Of a stretch of 46,207 bases of DNA, positions 42,290 to 46,207 are shown piece after piece (within the stretch, counting starts at the first letter, position 1; each line of letters begins with the position of its first letter). The DNA comes from Calditrichia bacterium (GTDB lineage Bacteria; Calditrichota; Calditrichia; RBG-13-44-9; J075). Below the pieces are notes generated by a model. It was not told the origin of the DNA and made no database searches. It worked only from the letters and a program-made list of their open reading frames with translations. The translations under genes were made by a program, and so were the position numbers. Where the stretch lies: the NCBI GenBank assembly GCA_028284905.1, contig JANQQU010000080.1:1-46207 (forward strand). The letters are read 5' to 3'.

Positions 42290-42309
42290 AGAAAGTTCAT
42301 GAACTTTCT
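42290..42309. terminator. palindromic hairpin between convergent genes
   Basis: AGAAAGTTCATGAACTTTCT is a perfect 20-bp palindrome between the Tag-like gene and ligA. A short T-run (TTTCTTT) continues on the plus strand. It may act as a weak terminator for both. Confidence 0.5.
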
Positions 42310-42340
42310 TTACGACGAAATGACATCACTCAACAACACC

Positions 42341-44416
<2,076 letters not shown>

Positions 44417-44539
44417 TTACACCGAAGAATATTTCCGGCCCGATTTTGATTTGAGAGATTCTAGCCTCAAATTGTCTGTTTTTTTTGATGTTGGCTATTT
44501 ATTACTGGCAATAAATTCGTCTCTGCTGTAACTTGTGTT

Positions 44540-45145
44540 ATGATGAAAAGAAGTTTCTTTACACTCTTAGTATTACTGACCGCCCTGATAATGCACTGCA
44601 CCAATCCCTTTACAACGCGCACTCCGGAAGCGCCGGAAGGCGATAATACGCTCTCCCGTAATCTGCAAACGGATCCCAATACAATTTTAACGAAGATTCA
44701 GCAGTCATTTCAGCAGCGTGATACCCAAAATTATTTTGACTGCCTGGCAGATACAGTGCAGTTTCGCAATGGATTTAATTTTGTACCGGAACAGGCCGAG
44801 GCAGACCGGCTAAATAACTGGCAGCGGGAAGAGGAGCGCACTTATTTCTTTAATCTGATTAATGCTGATGAGCTCGATCGCCTGCAGGTGGACATTTTGG
44901 AACAAACTTTTCCAGCACCCGTTACTACATCACCAGATACCCTGGAAATGGACTTCGCCTACTTGATAACGGTCAAATTTAGAACAAAAACCGAACGGTA
45001 TCAAGGAAGAAGTATCCTGAAAATTTTGAAATCGACCGGAGAATTGTGGTTTGTCTATGAGTGGCTCGATTTGCAGGATACCGATGGGGATGTCAGTGAC
45101 AGCACCTGGTCTACTTTAAAGGCAAACTATCGAATTTCCGGATAA
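44540..45145 (+). CDS. NTF2-like lipoprotein, paralog 1
   Basis: The 201-residue putative lipoprotein has the N-terminal 'LLVLLTALIMHCTNPF' with Cys20, but the residue before Cys is His, so the lipobox is unusual. The mature domain (about 45-195) has 'ILTKIQQSFQQRDTQNYFDCLADTVQF' and ends 'LWFVYEWLDLQD', the alpha-beta-wrap of NTF2-like folds. It is paralogous to the next gene (shared CxNPF start, matching helix and 'W-D' ending), 37 bp apart. The function is unknown; such tandem surface lipoproteins are frequent in FCB genomes. Confidence 0.72.
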   Translation: MMKRSFFTLLVLLTALIMHCTNPFTTRTPEAPEGDNTLSRNLQTDPNTILTKIQQSFQQRDTQNYFDCLADTVQFRNGFNFVPEQAEADRLNNWQREEERTYFFNLINADELDRLQVDILEQTFPAPVTTSPDTLEMDFAYLITVKFRTKTERYQGRSILKILKSTGELWFVYEWLDLQDTDGDVSDSTWSTLKANYRISG

Positions 45146-45181
45146 GAAAGTTTGCGCGTATTCAGAATTGCTGGGAGCTAC

Positions 45182-45718
45182 ATGATCAATAAAATTAGTT
45201 GCTTATGTCTGTTCTTTTTAATGAGCGGGCTCTTTTTAACCTGCAATAATCCTTTTGCGCCCGGCACTGCAGCTGGCGATGAAACCGGGACTTTGCTGTT
45301 AACCTCCCAGCTAACTCCGGATGAAGTATTACAAAATTTTCAATACGCCTACACTTTTAAAGATTCCCTGGTATACAGCGACCTCTTCGACTCTTCTTTT
45401 ATCTTTTTAAGCACAAATTTTAACGTCTCTCCTCCGGAACCATTGGGATGGAATCGGGATCAGGAATTACGGATTGTCGGAAGGATGTTTCGCTTCTTCA
45501 ATACGCTGGACCTCACTTTCAATTCGGTACTTCGGCGGGATACGCTGGCAATTAGCGTGGATGACAGCCTTCCGGAGCGCATCGAAGATACCATTACCTT
45601 TACCTTAACGCTGGATGGCGGCAGCGGTATACCAACGCTTCTCGGAGAAGTCATTTTTACCTATTTCCGGAAAGAAACAACCTGGCGGATTGTGCGCTGG
45701 GAAGATAAACAGATATAA
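45182..45718 (+). CDS. NTF2-like lipoprotein, paralog 2
   Basis: The 178-residue lipoprotein has a signal 'LFFLMSGLFLTC' (Cys21) followed by NNPF. The mature part has 'LTPDEVLQNFQYAYTFKDSLVYSDLFDSSFIF' and finishes 'TWRIVRWEDKQI', as in the upstream paralog. The start at 45182 is preceded by GGGAG; the in-frame ATG at 45152 has no such site. The two genes form a small operon. The charge and aromatic patterns suggest a binding protein exposed in the periplasm or on the outer membrane. The ligand is unknown. Confidence 0.75.
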   Translation: MINKISCLCLFFLMSGLFLTCNNPFAPGTAAGDETGTLLLTSQLTPDEVLQNFQYAYTFKDSLVYSDLFDSSFIFLSTNFNVSPPEPLGWNRDQELRIVGRMFRFFNTLDLTFNSVLRRDTLAISVDDSLPERIEDTITFTLTLDGGSGIPTLLGEVIFTYFRKETTWRIVRWEDKQI

Positions 45719-45917
45719 GCAGGCATTCGCTTCTTTAGTGAGATTTTTTCATTTTGGTTTGTGTTGCAGATCAGAATAATCCGGAGAAAGGGAACTATTT
45801 TCTATCTACCATAGCACATAAATTTTCGCTATATTGGATAAATCTGATACAAAATAGAAAAAATATACCTCTTTTCAATTCCCGCGTAGAATTGGCGAAT
45901 CTCAGGAGAATACGATT

Positions 45918-46207
45918 ATGAAACGGCTGACGGTGTCTATAGATGATGTGGCGACCCTGCGATACATATTGAATGATAGCGATTTTGACCCGGTGCAGTA
46001 TGCCATGATGTGCGAAATTTCCGGTGCCAACGGTATTGTTTTAACCCTGGCAAATACTGAACATGGCGTTCAGGAGCGGGATGTGCAGCTGCTAAAAAAA
46101 TTATCGAAAACTTTTTTGAATGTTCACATTCCGCCGGATCCGCAATCGGTGAAGCAGGCATTAACCTTAAATCCGGACATGGTAACTTTTGTGGAAATTT
46201 CCAAGTC
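45918..46207 (+). CDS. PdxJ-like protein, 5' part, active-site residues changed (partial)
   Basis: The gene runs off the window end; 96 residues are visible. The start follows AGGAG by 9 bases. The overall pattern follows pyridoxine 5'-phosphate synthase PdxJ: 'MKRLTVSIDDVATLR', 'DFDPVQYAMMCEISGANGIVLTL', 'VQERDVQLLKKL', 'NPDMVTFVEI'. The catalytic and phosphate-binding positions differ, however. The usual 'NIDHVATLR' reads 'SIDDVATLR', the 'VHLREDRRHI' segment reads 'LTLANTEHGV', and the Glu of 'LEM' is not evident. It is therefore a divergent paralog, possibly without PNP synthase activity. Confidence 0.7.
   Translation, partial: MKRLTVSIDDVATLRYILNDSDFDPVQYAMMCEISGANGIVLTLANTEHGVQERDVQLLKKLSKTFLNVHIPPDPQSVKQALTLNPDMVTFVEISK

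Overview
The window looks like chromosomal DNA from a Gram-negative member of the FCB (Fibrobacterota-Chlorobiota-Bacteroidota) superphylum, perhaps a Calditrichota/KSB1/Ignavibacteria-like lineage. This placement is inference. It rests on a secreted esterase ending in a type IX secretion-like 'YPNPFNP' tail, a giant hybrid two-component protein with beta-propeller repeats, a short primary sigma factor without region 1.1, many lipoproteins and a TonB-type C-terminus. Translation starts mostly carry AAGGAG-like ribosome sites. I see no phage, transposase, tRNA, rRNA or CRISPR array.

Region by region. 1-5.8 kb: a SnoaL-like secreted protein, a MerR/TipAS regulator, then a compact polyhydroxyalkanoate (PHA) granule operon phasin-phaR-phasin. 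Its sigma70-type promoter carries two copies of a TGC-containing near-palindrome, one of them inside the -35/-10 spacer. A UbiB-family kinase and a fasciclin lipoprotein follow. 5.9-8.7 kb: a GAF-SpoIIE phosphatase and a receiver-histidine kinase. 9-12.3 kb: a lipoprotein, a DUF350 membrane protein behind a long structured leader, a lytic transglycosylase and an unknown exported protein. 12.4-17.5 kb: a Memo-family protein, a PLP aminotransferase and a DPP-IV-type peptidase. 17.7-22 kb (minus strand): primary sigma factor, CapA-like protein, RsbW-like anti-sigma kinase, AI-2E-family permease and cNMP-binding protein. 22.7-26.7 kb: a zinc-ribbon/TPR/TonB-C fusion and SerA. 26.8-32.6 kb: a secreted PHB-depolymerase-family esterase and a 1416-residue hybrid sensor. 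32.7-37.3 kb: GmhB, TruC, CCA-adding enzyme and a short RecQ. 37.5-39.6 kb: a flippase and a zinc-ribbon methyltransferase. 39.7-41.6 kb: a TetR-SRPBCC-SDR operon with two operators. 41.8-46.2 kb: a Tag-like glycosylase, LigA, two paralogous lipoproteins and the start of a PdxJ-like gene that lacks the expected active-site residues.

How it works together. The best-defined unit is the PHA operon: PhaR probably senses free polymer and releases phasin transcription. A partner-switching theme (SpoIIE-type phosphatase, RsbW-like kinase, primary sigma factor) is scattered over 15 kb with no STAS partner visible. The spaces between genes carry several families of short inverted repeats built from repeated 'words' (at 3.2, 8.8, 22.2, 33.4, 39.6 and 41.7 kb) and a larger hairpin element at 35.66-35.78 kb.
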